Source: Neoceratodus forsteri
Taxonomy: Eukaryota > Chordata > Ceratodontiformes > Ceratodontidae
NCBI GenBank assembly: GCA_016271365.2
Contig: JADMNL010000028.1
Span: 99,107,501 to 99,171,500 of the forward strand
DNA: 64,000 nucleotides
Direction: 5' to 3'
The position numbers and the translations under genes are program-made. Numbering within the stretch: position 1 is the first letter of the stretch; every line of letters starts with the position of its first letter. This document shows, in pieces, positions 1-10,979 of this stretch. Under the pieces are notes generated by a model. It saw only the letters and a list, made by a program, of their open reading frames with translations. It had not been told where the DNA came from and did no database searches.

Positions 1-560
1 TGCTATATGGCAGCAGGAGCAGTTTTCCACAACCCACCGGTGCGGCGGGAAAAGGAAGGAAGAGCAGAAATTCTGGAGAGAGTCAGGAGGAGAAAGAGAT
101 GACTCCTCAGCTATGCAAGAGTCATGGTGGTTGCCACAAGGGGCCCAGACATTCAGGTGGCAGCTGGATCTATGGAGGGGTATGAAGAGGCAGCTCTTAT
201 CCTTTTCACTTCCTTATGTCCACCAGGTAAAGACTGTCCAAGTTGTTTGTATCTCCTGAAGTTAGGCCTCCTCTCTGATGTCCTCTTATTTGGGCCGGGT
301 GCAGGGGAGTCTAGGTGACTGTACATGTATCTGGGATAAATTAAAAGAACTGGGTCCAGCTATACCCCATAATAGAACTCTGTCACAAGGTTGTAAATGT
401 TACTACCTGCCCCTCTGGTGGGGAAATCATCAGGCTCTCTCTCAAAGTGTCAGGAAAGTGGGAGTGAGTTTCCCCAGCTTCTTTTCCAGGAAAGGGAAAC
501 TTGTATTTCAGTCAGGCTGAATTTAGATGGTATCAAGTTGGAAACCAGCAAGCACTGACC
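1..560. other. unassigned sequence
   Basis: No repeat family, RNA gene or convincing exon was recognised here. Short open frames exist, but they lack conserved motifs and are the size expected by chance. Confidence 0.5.
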
Positions 561-574
561 CCCTGCTAAAGGTT

Positions 575-780
575 GAAAGCAAGTAATTTTAGAAGCCTTT
601 TAGCCACAAGTAAGGTGGCAGGTTGGAGGTTCGAATCCCCCTTCCTCATTTGAGAAAATGTCCCATGACGGATGTCGTCGTTTGAAACAGTGAGCTCAGT
701 AAAAGTGCACTTATGTAAATATGTTACCTCAAGGAAAATATGGCTTGAGCATTTTAAATGCAACAAATAAAATGGGTTGC
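575..780 (+). repeat. tRNA-derived SINE (plus), degenerate
   Basis: A perfect RNA polymerase III B-box, GGTTCGAATCC, lies at 628-638 after a degenerate A-box region near 590-600. The tail near 755-775 is A-rich (CAACAAATAAAATG). This layout is typical of a tRNA-derived SINE. The body was not matched to a named family. The head is too diverged to be a tRNA gene. Confidence 0.5.
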
Positions 781-1000
781 CAGTTGCATCCAAAAGTTGT
801 GTGGAACTCGAATCTTTGAAGTGAACTGCATGCCTGTGTTGCCTCCTAACCCCATGTTTTTCAGGACTGAGGGAAAACCAAATGGGCAGTGAATGTCTGA
901 GGTGCAGTGAGAATCTATCTCCATGTTGGCAGTCTCCATCTGCCTAAAATTCGAACCCAAGTCATCACAAGATCAGTAACCACCTAAATGTACATTTGAA
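781..1000 (-). repeat. tRNA-derived SINE head (minus), degenerate
   Basis: Read on the minus strand, GGTTCGAAT (complement of 949-957) forms a B-box. An A-box-like TAGGTGGTTACTGATC lies about 30 nt upstream (complement of roughly 970-990). It faces the plus-strand SINE head at 628, so the two are convergent. Family not identified. Confidence 0.4.
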
Positions 1001-1099
1001 GTTGAAAAGTGACCCGAGGGGTCAGATCCCCTCCGTCCCTCCCTGAGACTTTATATCATTAAACCCCTAGACACTAGGGGTGGGGGTGAGGGTCTGCCC

Positions 1100-1780
1100 T
1101 GTCGTTCAGTCAGGTCTACTGTATCAAACTATTAAGCCTAAAAAAGCAAATAACCCCATGGACTGGTGAATTGTCTTCTGTGTGGCCTGTATATAGCTGG
1201 AGTGAATTTCTGGTAAGAAGAGGTGGTAGTGGTTACACATGGAATTCCCAGACAAGTGATGAGTGATAATGGGTAACAGTTCTGCGGAATGCAAAATATT
1301 TGCCACTTTTTATGAATTTGAACATATCATGTCAAGTCCCAGATATCCACCATCTAATGAGCTTGTGGAGTTTAGTGTCAAGATTGTGAAGCAACTTCTC
1401 AAAAAGGCCAAGAAGACAAACGAAGACCCTTATCTTGCTTTACTCAAATACAGGGCTACTCCACTGACATGTGGGAAGTCACCAGCAAAACTGCTGTACA
1501 GTAGGAAATAACACACAAGGCTACCTGCAACCAAGCCCTTCCCAGATCTTCAGTGCCATTATCCACAATGTGCTGGTTTCAAAAACAAACTAGAAGCAGA
1601 AAGCAAATTATGATAGAGGATCCAAGGAGCCTCAACAGCTACACGGAAATGATACAGTTTGGATCAGAGGAGATGGACATTGGTCTGCAATTGCCACATT
1701 GATGCAGCAAGAAGCTCCATGGTCCTACAATGTCATGACAGATGATGGCAAAATCTACCCGAGAAATTGAAGACACATTT
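1100..1780 (+). pseudogene. gypsy-type LTR retrotransposon integrase remnant
   Basis: The frame from 1263 to 1511 reads like the catalytic core of a Ty3/gypsy integrase. It has FEHIMSSPRYPPSN, then VKQLLKKAKKTNEDPYLALL, then YRATPLTCGKSPAKLL. The SDNG motif holding the second catalytic Asp is at 1262-1273, one frame away, so a frameshift precedes the main frame. The final Glu of the DDE triad appears retained in the segment after SSPRYPPSN. Downstream, 1600-1770 still resembles the C-terminal integrase domain (a DTVWIRGDG-like strand and a DDGKIYPRN end) but contains stops. No LTR, RT or protease was found, so this is an isolated, decayed 3' piece of pol. Confidence 0.8.
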
Positions 1781-1796
1781 TAAAGACAAGTTCATC

Positions 1797-2105
1797 CTAA
1801 TGCTGACAATCTCGGTTTGGGTATGAGCCCGAGTCATTGGAGGGTTGACTGAGGGAGGGGAACAGAATGTCAAAAAGGGTGCTCTCCGCCTCAGAGAGGG
1901 AAGGTGAATGAACGTTGGTGTACTATCACCACCTGGATGGCCACAGGTGGCAGTGCAGTTGGTGTTGTGGAATCAGGTGCAGAATGTTTTAATTCTACTC
2001 CAGCACATATAGGGCATGTAAAAGGCATGCACTAGAACTTAGGGCGGGCACCAAAAAGAGAAAAAAATTTGACCACTGCAGGAGGATGTCCATCCTCACC
2101 GCAGG
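1797..2105 (+). repeat. 5'-truncated long tRNA-SINE body
   Basis: The stretch shares its body with the long SINEs at 43960, 57473 and 42970 (complement). It has the CTCGGTTTGGG B-box area, the gtgctctccgcctc block and the CCACCTGG...CACAGGTGGCAGTG block also present at 57630-57660. The tRNA-like 5' half is missing. It directly abuts the gypsy remnant. Confidence 0.55.
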
Positions 2106-2977
2106 CCCCACACCACATAGATATCATACATAGATAAATAGACAGTGTCTGGCAGATAAGGGCCTATGGCCCACCTAGTCTGCCCATTTGAGCTTGTAAG
2201 TTCAGTTTGTTTTCCTAGAAGTCTGTTTCCCTTACCCCTGCCTCTAGAATTCTTTTATGTCTATCCCATGCATTCTTAAATCCCGTGATTGTTTCAGCCC
2301 CCACTTTCCTCTGGCAGGGTGTTCCACTTGTCCACCACCTGTTCTGTGAAGAAATTCTTTCATGTTTCCTCTGAATCGTCCCCTCCTCCAACTTCATCCC
2401 ATGCCCTCTAGTCCTGAAAAATCTTTTCGCTTAAAAATAGTGTTTTCCTGCACCCTGTTCCTCCCTGTAAGATACTTGTATGTCTCTATCATATCCCCTC
2501 TCCCTCCTCTCCTCCAGGGAGTACATGTTCAGTTCCTTCAACCTGTCTTCATAGGACTTGTGATGCAACCCATGCACCATCTTTGTTGCCCTTCTCTGAA
2601 CCTTCTCTACCCTGTCTATGTCCTTACGTAGGTATGGTCTCCAGAACTGTACACTGTACTCAGGTGGGGCCTCACAGTGTCTTGTATAGCAGAATTATGA
2701 CCTCCTTTTCCTGCTGGTGATGCCCCTGCCTATACATCCCAGCATCCTATTTGCTTTACCTGATGCCTTGTCACACTGTTTCTACCTTGAGGTCATCAGA
2801 GATGACAACCCCAAGATCCCTTTCCTGCTTGGTGCATGCTATATCCTCACCCCCAACTGATATATTGTGCCAGGGTTTTTGTGCCCCATATGCATTATCT
2901 TGCACTTCTTTGCATTGAATTTCAACTGCCAAACCCTTGACCATTCTTCAAGTTTCTGCAGGTCCCTCTCATTCTGT

Positions 2978-3226
2978 CTACACCCTCTGTGTGTCTACTC
3001 TGTTACAGAGCTTTGTGTCATCAGTGAACAGTGAAATTCTGCCTTCTAGATCCTGTGCAATGTCACTGATGAAGATGTTGAATAGGACCGGTCCCAGCAC
3101 TGATCCCTGTGGTACCCCACTGGTTACTCTTCCCTCTGTGGAGTGACAGCCATTTACCACCACCCTCTGTGTCCTGCCACCCAGCCAGTTACCTACCCAC
3201 CACACTACTGTCCTGCCCACACCCAT
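2978..3226 (-). pseudogene. CR1 reverse transcriptase core fragment (copy A)
   Basis: The frame carries TSGVPQGSVLGPVLFNIF (RT block 4/5) followed by SLFTDDTKLC. The polymerase catalytic box reads FTDD where related copies in this window have FADD, so one residue next to the catalytic Asp pair is changed. The C-terminal RT region continues in other frames down to about 2500. Confidence 0.85.
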
Positions 3227-3642
3227 ATTCCCAGTTTGTGTAATAGTCTTCTATGTGGCACAGTGTCAAAGGCCTTGCTGAAGTCCAGATAGGCCATGTC
3301 CACTGCCCTCCCTGATCCACCTCCCTAGTCACCTAGTCAAAAAATTCAATGAGGTTGGTCTGACATGACCTCCCCTGGTGAAACCCATGCTGCCTTGGGT
3401 CCTGTAGTCCATTGACAAACCAGATGTTCCACCAATCTCTCCTTCAGTAGTGCTTCCATGATCTTTCCCACTACTCAGGTGAGGCTGACTGGTCTGTAGT
3501 TCCCTGCTTCCTCTTGTTCCCACTTTGTATAAGGGGACTACATCTGCTGTCCTCCAGTCTTTGGTACCTCCTTGTTTCCAGTGATTGGCTAAACAGGATA
3601 GCCAGAGGTTCAGCCACCACCTCTCTTAGTTCTTTAAGGACC

Positions 3643-4257
3643 CTAGGGTGCACCCATCTGGCCCCATTGCTTTATCAGTTTTATTACTTCCAGTTCCTTC
3701 AGGACCCTTTCTCGTGTAAAGGGACTTGTGTCCATTTCTGCACCATTCTCACCCCTTGTACTCCCTTCAGACCCATTACCCCCCTCTTCCTTAGTAAAGA
3801 CTGAGCAGAAATACCTGTTCAATATGTCAGCTTTATTGTTGTCATCCTCCACGCGGCTCCCATCCTCCCCCTTCAGTCTCACTATCCCTCCCTTTGTCTT
3901 TCTTTTTTCACTTATGTACCTGTAAAAGGTTTTGTCCCCTTTACCCACTGATTTTGCAATGTGTTCTTCTGTCTGAGCTTTGGCTTCCCTTACTGACTTC
4001 CCTGCCTCCCTTTGTTTCTCCTGGTACTTCTCCCTATCCCCTTCTGCCTGTGTCTTTTTGTATTGCCTGAATGCAATCTTTTTGGCTTTCACTTTCTTTG
4101 CTACCTCTTTGGAAAACCATAATGGTCTCCTCTTCCTTTTCCTCTTGCTAACCTGCTTAATGCATAATTCTGTTGTTCTTATAATCCCCATTTTAAATAC
4201 TGCCCACTGTTCCTCAACCCCTGATTCCTGTCCCATTCCCCTTAATGCCTCTTTCAA
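3643..4257 (-). pseudogene. CR1 endonuclease-RT linker (copy A)
   Basis: A 204-residue frame matches the CR1 linker that joins endonuclease to RT. It contains RRPLWFSKEVAKK, FRQYKKTQAEGDREKYQ, FYRYISEKRKTKGGIV and FCSVFTKEE. It ends as the RT begins (the KELEVIKL...QWGQMGAP area, a damaged version of the KVDKAMGPDGIHPR block). The reading frame then shifts near 3650 into the frame that carries HPRVLKELREVVAEPLA. Confidence 0.85.
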
Positions 4258-4390
4258 GTATCTCCCATTTTCCCAAAGTCTGCCCCCCTAAAATCCAGGA
4301 TACGTGTTTTTGTGTGGTTTGGTTCTGCTCTTTCTGTGATTTCAAACCACAATGACTGGTGGTCACTGTTACCCAGGTGCTCACCCACTG

Positions 4391-4939
4391 TTACCCCATC
4401 ACACTGTCCCTGTTTGTGAGCACAAGGTCCAGTATTGCCTTCTGCCGAGTTGGTTCCATGACCAGTTGCTTGAGGAAGGCACCCTGAAGGGAGTCCAGGA
4501 TAAATCTGCTCCTAGTTGATGCTGCTGCTGGGATGCTCCAGTCCACGTCTGGTATATTGAAGTCTCCAACCAGTACTACCTCATCCTTGTCTGCCATCCT
4601 TTGGATGGCTAGCATCAGCTCCCTATCTGTTTCTTCCTCCTGGGCTGGTGGTCTATAGACCACACCTGTGCGGATGGCTGGCCCCATTTTCCTTTCCAGC
4701 TTAACCCACAGTATCTCTCCCCCATTTTGTTCCTCCTGGATCTGTGTGGCCCTTACGTCATTTTTCACATACAGTGCCACTCCTCCTCCCTTCCTGCCTG
4801 CTCTGTCTCTTCTGAATATGTTGTAGCCAGGTACGGCCATCTCCCAGTCATGGTTATCATTACACGAGGTTTCACCACCAACCACGGTTATTGCTCTGAA
4901 ACATATCGACCAAGTCTCCGTCAGGGGGAGGGTCCACAC
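4391..4939 (-). pseudogene. CR1 apurinic-type endonuclease domain (copy A)
   Basis: The 182-residue frame contains the CR1 endonuclease signatures GGGVALYVK, VVYRPPAQ and VGDFNIPDVDWS. The GDFN motif contributes the conserved catalytic Asp and Asn. In the active family this domain nicks target DNA for target-primed reverse transcription. The N-terminal end is disturbed: an unusual stretch of about 20 residues sits between TETW and NDNHDWEMAVPGYN, probably a small insertion. It breaks off near 4391, before the final SDH motif. It lies directly 5' of the linker frame at 3643-4257. Confidence 0.85.
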
Positions 4940-5572
4940 CTGATGGCTTCACCCAGGGGGGCAAGCCAGCGTACTACAGAGCCATGGTAAGTCCCAGAGA
5001 AGGCAAATGATAGGGCTGGGTGAGGGGGCCGGTTAGCTATAGGGGGCCAAAAAGCACACTAACTAAAAACACCAAAAAAAAAGAACGACAAAGGCACTAA
5101 TGACAAATAAACACCTGAGAGCCAGAAGATCCAGCACAATTATTAAAATGCTGAAAGACTTATTGAACAGTGTTTAAAGGCTTTAAAAAAAGGTGCAGGT
5201 ATTAATGAAAGTAGTAATTTTCTTAGTCTTCACAGCGGTGCATTCAAGAGTAGCTTACAGATTACATTCTTACGAATGTTTAAATGGGTAATGCTTATGA
5301 TGACATCCAGCTGGCTCTAGCATGTGTGTCCCAAGGGGGGAGCAGACAACTGGAAACCCACTCAGCTGATGCAGAATGACAGCTGTACGGAAGTTTGCAG
5401 ACCCTGCAGCCAACCCAGGCTAGCCCTCCTCACACAATGGTTGCCTTTCGAAGGGAACTGGGCAACAGAGAGGGGATACAGTGGGTGCCATCGTAGAGAG
5501 CAAGATAAGCCCTGAGAGAAGTTGGGGTGATGGGATAGAGGATCTGAGTGGCCCAAAGAAGGCAAAAAGTAT
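4931..5572. other. unassigned, AT-rich
   Basis: This spans the region between the CR1 5' break and the start of element X. There is an A-rich stretch at 5040-5110. No coding signal, tRNA-like head or terminal inverted repeat was recognised. Confidence 0.45.
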
Positions 5573-5689
5573 ATATAAACAAGCATTTGTCAATGCCGAA
5601 TGTTGTCTTGCTGACATTGGCATTGGTAGTGCAGGAGATAGAGAGATGCATAATAGGAATGGCAGTGAAGTATGGAAGTGACACCATCC

Positions 5690-6050
5690 CCACACCACCT
5701 TGCAGAGACTGACAGGTATTGAGATGTGCCTTTGGGTCATCGGCCATAACGCTCATGCCATTTCACTTTACCCTACCCTGCAGACTCCAACAAGTATCGC
5801 ATTGTGCCTTGGGGTCCTCGGGCCTTACGCTCACCCCATTCCATAAGAAAATACATTGAGTTGGGTGCACTGTAGGAAAATGGGGTGAACTTTGGAGCCA
5901 ATGAGTCCAAGGCACACCTTGATGCCTGTCAGTGGCTGCAGGGTGGGGGTGGGGGTGAGGGTGGAATGGCCGTGAGCATTACAGCCAACAATTCAAAGTC
6001 ACACCCCTGACACCGGTCAGTCTTTACAGGATGGGACGTTATGGATAGAA
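5690..6050. repeat. inverted repeat inside element X
   Basis: The left arm near 5770-5845 (CTGCAGACTCC...GTGCCTTGGGGTC...CTCACCCCATTCC) pairs with the complement of 5875-5945 (CTGCAGCCACTGACAGGC...GTGCCTTGGACTC...TTCACCCCATTTTCC). A similar plan is seen in the 380-bp fold-back at 23749-24128, which shares CACCCCATT-type arm ends. Match quality was judged by eye. Confidence 0.55.
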
Positions 6051-6086
6051 ACCCTAATGCCCCAGGCATTTGTTTGTATTTACACT

Positions 6087-6935
6087 CCCAAATTTTAAAC
6101 ATGGGTTTTTCATGACCCCACCTCATGAAAGCATTTGGGACCTCCGCTCATGAACAGTAGCACTGTGATTTTGTTAATCTGTCCTGAACGTTGATGTCCC
6201 ACAGTGACCACGCCATTCTGCGGAAGATGTGCAAAACCACATTTCAGACAGGATGTGAAAAATGACAGCTGTACTGTTCATAAGGAGGTGTGAAGAAATG
6301 GCAATGTTGAAAATCTGGAGTGAAAATATAAAAAATTCTCAAAGTTACGAGCATGCGTGGAAACTGTGCAACACACACTCGTAACACAGTCATTGTGTGG
6401 AATTTTGTCACCAAATTTTCAACATTGGCATTTTGGGACCACTGCTCATGAACAGTTTCACTGTGATTTTCTTAATCTTTCCCGAACATTAATTTCCCAC
6501 AGCAACCTCGCCATTGTGCGCCACATGTGTGAAAACACATTTTGGGCAGGATGTGAAGAATGACAGCTGTACTGTTCATAAGGAGGTGTGAATAAAATAG
6601 CAATGTTGAAAATCTGGAGTGAAAATATTAAAAATTCTCGAAGTTACAAGCGTGTGTGGAAACTGCGCAACGCACGCTTGTAACACGGTCATTTTTTTGA
6701 AATTTTTCACCAAATTTGTTTCTGCAGCATAGTTTTTGGAGCCACCCCATGACTACTGATTGTTGTTTTCTCATAGTCTGTCCCAAAAGGTGATTCCACA
6801 TAGTGACCGTGGAAATCATCTTTCGGACCGAATAACGAAAATGACAGTGACTGAGTTCATGAGGTGGATCCCAAGAACCCAATGTTGAAAATTTGGAGCC
6901 AAAAGTTGAAAATGACTGAGATATCTACCTAAGTT
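6087..6935 (+). repeat. tandem hairpin array of element X, copy 1
   Basis: There are about three units at ~300-bp spacing: CTCATGAACAGT at 6148 and 6447, and the diverged equivalent near 6747. Within each unit the left half (TTTTCAACATTGGCATTTTG...TCATGAACAG...) is complementary to the right half (...CTGTTCATAAGGAGGTGTG...CAATGTTGAAAATCTGG), giving arms of roughly 90-100 nt. Between units a second small hairpin pairs TTACGAGCATGCGTGG with the complement of ACACACTCGTAA (6336-6385). Confidence 0.75.
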
Positions 6936-6983
6936 GAAAACCCCCCATTTATGCCATTATACAGCTTACCGGCATTTCTTCAG

Positions 6984-7052
6984 TTCGTGGTCGGTTTTGA
7001 AGAGTGCAGACATTTCCCGATCCACCAAAGATCATCATGCTGGGCTCCAGAG
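6984..7052 (+). other. exon-like cassette of element X, copy 1
   Basis: The 69-nt segment starts right after a good splice acceptor (GGCATTTCTTCAG, 6971-6983). It ends at CCAGAG followed by the consensus donor GTAAGTATGG (7053-). A second acceptor TCTTTGTTTCAG ends at 7153, so the implied intron is 101 nt. The equivalent segments in the other copies (17846-17917 and 47074-47143 complement) are 72 and 70 nt and carry the same acceptor and donor. Splicing is inferred from motif conservation only. Confidence 0.5.
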
Positions 7053-7669
7053 GTAAGTATGGGGTGAGGGTGTGTGGGGAGGTGGGTATGCAGAGGGTGG
7101 GCACAGGCTGGGGGAGGGCACCCAATGGCAAGTGACCGTCTTCTTTGTTTCAGGTTACTAAAAAAATAAAATAATCACCATGGACCATTTCCTTTTTTAA
7201 CAGGTGTTGGGCACACTGGTGTGAGCTCCCAGTGTGTTCCATTTGTTTGGGGGGTCTTGTTAGCCACACTGAGGTGGGCTCCCAGTGTGACACAATTGGG
7301 GTGGGGCAGAAAATGCAAACGCGATGGGGGGGAAGCATGCCGACGGGGATTGAGCCCCATCGGCAAGCGTGTCTGTGTTTGGGAGGATGATGCTGAGGGG
7401 GGTTGGGCACCCCTCAGCAGACAAAACAGTAAAGGGGGCACATATACTGATAGGGGGATTGGGCACCCCCGAAGTCGGCTTCCTGGGGACTGTGACAGGT
7501 GGACGTCCACAGCCGCAGCCCGCCATGTTTATTGAAATGTTACACCAGGCAAAGTGTGCCCTGCAATGACAGGTCACACCCTCATTGCAGCGGCAACATT
7601 GTTTCAAGTTGGTGGTACGCTTTTGCACTGCTGTCACAGACAGCATGCTGTTTCATTTTGTGCCACAGA

Positions 7670-9745
7670 GCCCAGCCCGAAAAAGCAGTGGTGCCATTGG
7701 CCACGACACGACCACACCTCCAAAACCTGCTATTCCAAGCTACCACAATATGTTGCTTGCGCAAGACAACATAAAAAAGAGATTCTGTTTAGACTGGCCT
7801 GGTCCTTCCTCTCCAGTACTGTTCCTGACAAATGGAAAGTAGCCATGGTCATGCCAGTGCATAAGGTGGGGGGCAACATGATCACTGAGAACTTCAGAAC
7901 TGTATCCATCCTCTGTCCACTGGCTAAAATCCAGGCATGCATAGTCTACAGTCACCTTCAGAATTACCTTGAACTTCACAAACTGTTCCCCCCCTCCAAA
8001 ATGGCTTCAGAAAGAATCACAGCACCCAACAGCCTTGATAAAGATAACCTCTGATATTGTCTATGCCAAGGACAATGGGTCTGCCACTAGTGCCATCTTT
8101 GCCGACCTTACAAAAGTGTTTGACCTGGTGAACCATGGTCTTCTGCTCTTGCCTTTGATTCCAGTGCTCTCAAATTGGGTCAAAAGCTATCATTCTGACC
8201 ATTGACAAAGGATTAAGTGGGTCGTCTCCCTCTCTCTCTCTCTCTTGCCTTAAACTGATAACTCATGGTATGCCGCAGGGCTCCATACTTGGGCCAGTCT
8301 TGTTCTCTTTGTTTACTAATGACTTACCCAGCAACTGCGGAGGTGCCTCTGTGCAGCTCTATGCTGATGATGCGATTATCTATCACTTCTCACCTGACAT
8401 AGTGCAGATCAACTGTCTGCTTGCCTCAGACTTTGTGGACCTTGAAGGTTGATTCACGTGGAATCAACTTATCCTTAATACGAAAAAAAACAAAATGTGT
8501 GCTCTTCTCCCACTACCTCCCCTCCTCTAGTTCACCTCCATCTCTCATCCTTACCTTTAAGTACTTGGGTATCACCCTGGACACTTCGCTCTCCCTAAAT
8601 GCCCATGTCTCCAACATGGTTAAAACTCTGAACCAAAAGTTAGGCCTCCTTTATCCAGTCCATCCCTTCCTCACTTCTGCTTCCTGTCTTAGGATTGCTT
8701 CCTCTTCTCTTCTTCCTCTCATAACCTATGTTGCCCCTCTATTACTATCAACAACTGCTTCTTCTTCATCTCTTCTACATCTCCTCTCTCTCTCTCTTCT
8801 CTTCTCTTCTCTTCTCTCAGGCCTACCATCTAGTAGGGAGGTTTGCTCTGGGAGTAAGTGCCCGCTGCCACCACTGTGATGTCCTCTCTGCTCTGGGCTG
8901 GCTACCCTACATCTCCAAGCTAAGGTACACCATCCTCAGTTTTGTTTATAAACTAGTCCACAAACATACCCCACCTTGCCTCAGTGACATGCTCCTCGTG
9001 CACTATGTTCAGCCTCCCCCCCCCTCCTTTTATGACCCAGTTTGCGCTTAGCTGTTACACACAAGTCCTTTTGATTTGCAGCAGTGTCTGATTGGAACTC
9101 TCTCCCCCTTCTGTTCTGTCTAGCTCTTCTCTTACTATGTTCAAAACCAATATGCTGTCCTTCCTCTCTGACCCTGTAGTCTGCTCTTGCTACCATTAAC
9201 GCCTGCACTCCTCTCACTGTGCGTTATCCTCTCCCCTCTTCCCTCCTACACCTACCTCTTTTCCCTCCTCTTTAACCACATTCCCTCCTGTCTACTATTT
9301 TCCTGCTTTGTTGTCACTCGTTTCCTAGTGCCTGAACAATTATCTGGACTATTGCCAGAACATATGTGACTTTCTTCCTCAGCCAGCCTTTACTCTCCTT
9401 TAGGACACTGGCATGTCCAATGCAGATTCCTAGATTTTTATCTGTTATACTCATGGATGTGATATGTACAGTGTTTGCAATATGTGGTCTGCCAATATAT
9501 TCATTGTTTACTTGCTTTGTAATGTTTTATGTTTCTGTATATTGAACTACTGTATTGTAATATGTCTGTATATTCTTTTACTGTATGCTTAATTTGTATG
9601 ATGCTTCAACTATGCTTTCCTGTATGGAACTCACTGCACAGTACCTCTTATTGCTGCACTTCCAGGTCGACCCTGAAAAAGGGGCTGTAATTGTCTCAGT
9701 AGACTTACCATGTTATTAAAATTCTAAATAAAAATGAAAAAGCTG
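7670..9745 (+). mobile_element. Rex1-like LINE, plus strand
   Basis: This is a 5'-truncated non-LTR element of the CR1 group. RT motifs appear in order across frames: STVPDKWKVAMVMPVHK (7813-7863), IFADLTKVFDLVNHGLL (8095-8145), MPQGSILGPVLFSLF (8270-8315), QLYADDAIIY with the catalytic YADD (8357-8386), FKYLGITLDTSLS (8560-8598), and a C-terminal ALGWLPYISKLRYTILSFVYKLVH region (8890-8965). It ends in an A-rich tail near 9715-9745 without long poly(A). Several frameshifts and stops make it inactive. Assignment to Rex1/Babar rather than another CR1-group clade is tentative. Confidence 0.85.
8228..8246. repeat. (TC)n microsatellite
   Basis: A short TC repeat sits inside the LINE RT region just before its GSILGP block. 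It probably arose after insertion and adds to the frame damage. A similar CTCTC/TTCTC tract is at 8785-8820. Confidence 0.8.
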
Positions 9746-10312
9746 TGTACTAGACATGTGCGTGTGCAGGAGGTTTGCTGAATAAAGAAGATATTTTAAA
9801 CAGATTGAGCTGTGTGGAGTACCAAACAATACAGTATTGTATAGGCAGAGACTGTCTCAGCCACAGGAAGAGCGTGGGTACTGATGCCATCGTGGGAGGG
9901 GAGAGGGGGTGTGTGGGATGGAAAACAAAAGTTCAGAGTGAGTTTTGAAATACAGTAGTCAGTTCTGTTTCCATTTACACTTAGTTGTTTCGAGAAAAGA
10001 AACCATTTTCATTAACTGTAGCTAATGCTTACAAACTTGGTTTGTCAGATGGCTATGAGCGCATACAAATGATCATCGCTTTGAAGGAGCTGTGCAGTTG
10101 AGAAATAGGGGTTACCTTGTGCATGTACTCCTTCCTTTAATGTTTAGTGAATTCTGCCAGGGTTTAAGGTGGTTTAAAACAGAAAACCTTTTTTATTGTC
10201 TTTATATGAATATGAAAAATATATAGTAGCAGCCGTGTTCCCTGCCCCCATGGCCCTTAGTCACTGGTGATGTCTGTTTCTATATAGTCCAGTGACACCA
10301 CTCACTGGATTA
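9746..10312. other. unassigned
   Basis: This lies between the LINE tail and the second copy of element X. No family, frame or terminal repeat was recognised. Confidence 0.45.
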
Positions 10313-10979
10313 ACAAGCATTTGTCAATGCCTAATGTTTGTGTGTGTGGTGTGTGTGGCAGGCATGCTTAGTGAGATGAGTAACTTGGGGTGAATCCTGA
10401 CGCCCTATTAACTGTAGGTCTGTGCCCCATGCTGTCATTTGAAACTGTCAGGCAAACCTACTTGTCCAGACGCAGTGCATTGGGCCATCAGGCCTCGACA
10501 TGGACATCAACCCTTTGTGAAGGAAGGCTCCCCGGCCTACCACAAGGTGTCATGTGTGCACCAGAACACTGCTTTGTCCCTCCCCAGGCTGGGATCAATG
10601 CCACACACTGCAGCTCCTTTTCCCCAGCCTCAGCCCATTCAGCCGGCTCATTGAGCTCGCACCTGAACTCAGTTCACTGGCATGGGTAGGTAATGTGGTC
10701 CCCACTGGGTCAACAGCCATCCCTGCAAAACAATATTACTTCATCATTTTTGGGGGGGTTGTAACAGTTTTGACCCCCAAAATGTCAACATAGTCTTTTT
10801 ATGACCCAACCTCTTCTGAACATGACAGGTGTAATTTATAAAATACTGGACGAAACGTCATTTGGTGCCAGAAGTGCAAAATCACATTTTGGGCAGGATT
10901 TGAAAAATGACAGCTGTCTGGTTCATGAGGGGTGTGAAAAAAAAGGCTATGTCAAAAACTTTAGGACCAAAATATTGAA
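10313..10979 (+). repeat. element X, copy 2, 5' part
   Basis: It begins with the shared terminus AACAAGCATTTGTCAATGCC (10313-10332). From about 10775 it enters the array region (TGACCCCCAAAATGTCAACATAG..., then AATGACAGCTGTCTGGTTCATGAGG, then GGACCAAAATATTGAA). At 10980 it is cut by the A/T-rich 3' tail of a minus-strand LINE. The rest of the copy resumes near 17284. Confidence 0.7.

Larger units (their letters stand above)
2117..4930 (-). mobile_element. CR1-group LINE, minus strand, copy A
   Basis: This is a non-LTR retrotransposon read from about 4930 down to 2117. Endonuclease, linker, reverse transcriptase and C-terminal region follow in order, then a 3' UTR ending in the ACATAG-type terminal repeats near 2117-2145. 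Frames are interrupted by several indels and stops, so it is dead. No ORF1 is visible, so the copy is 5' truncated. Its 3' part is closely similar over its whole length to the copy at 34269-36464, so both belong to one subfamily that was active fairly recently. Confidence 0.92.
5573..7670 (+). repeat. element X, copy 1 (hairpin-array repeat)
   Basis: This is an unnamed repeat found three times in the window. It begins with ACAAGCATTTGTCAATGCC, repeated at 10313 and in reverse at 48862-48881. After a fold-back section (5690-6050) comes a hairpin array (6087-6935). An exon-like cassette with splice signals follows (6984-7052), then a short intron-like segment to 7153, then a G-rich part with CCCAGTGTG hairpins (7205-7300). 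The 3' side is abutted by a Rex1-like LINE near 7670. No coding frame with recognisable motifs was found. The three copies match in order and spacing. The name X is mine. Confidence 0.7.

Noticed and set aside
1056..1075. Hairpin ACCCCTAG-ACA-CTAGGGGT as a terminator or small RNA
   Set aside because: Short isolated 8-bp stem with no associated gene. Such hairpins are expected by chance in 64 kb.
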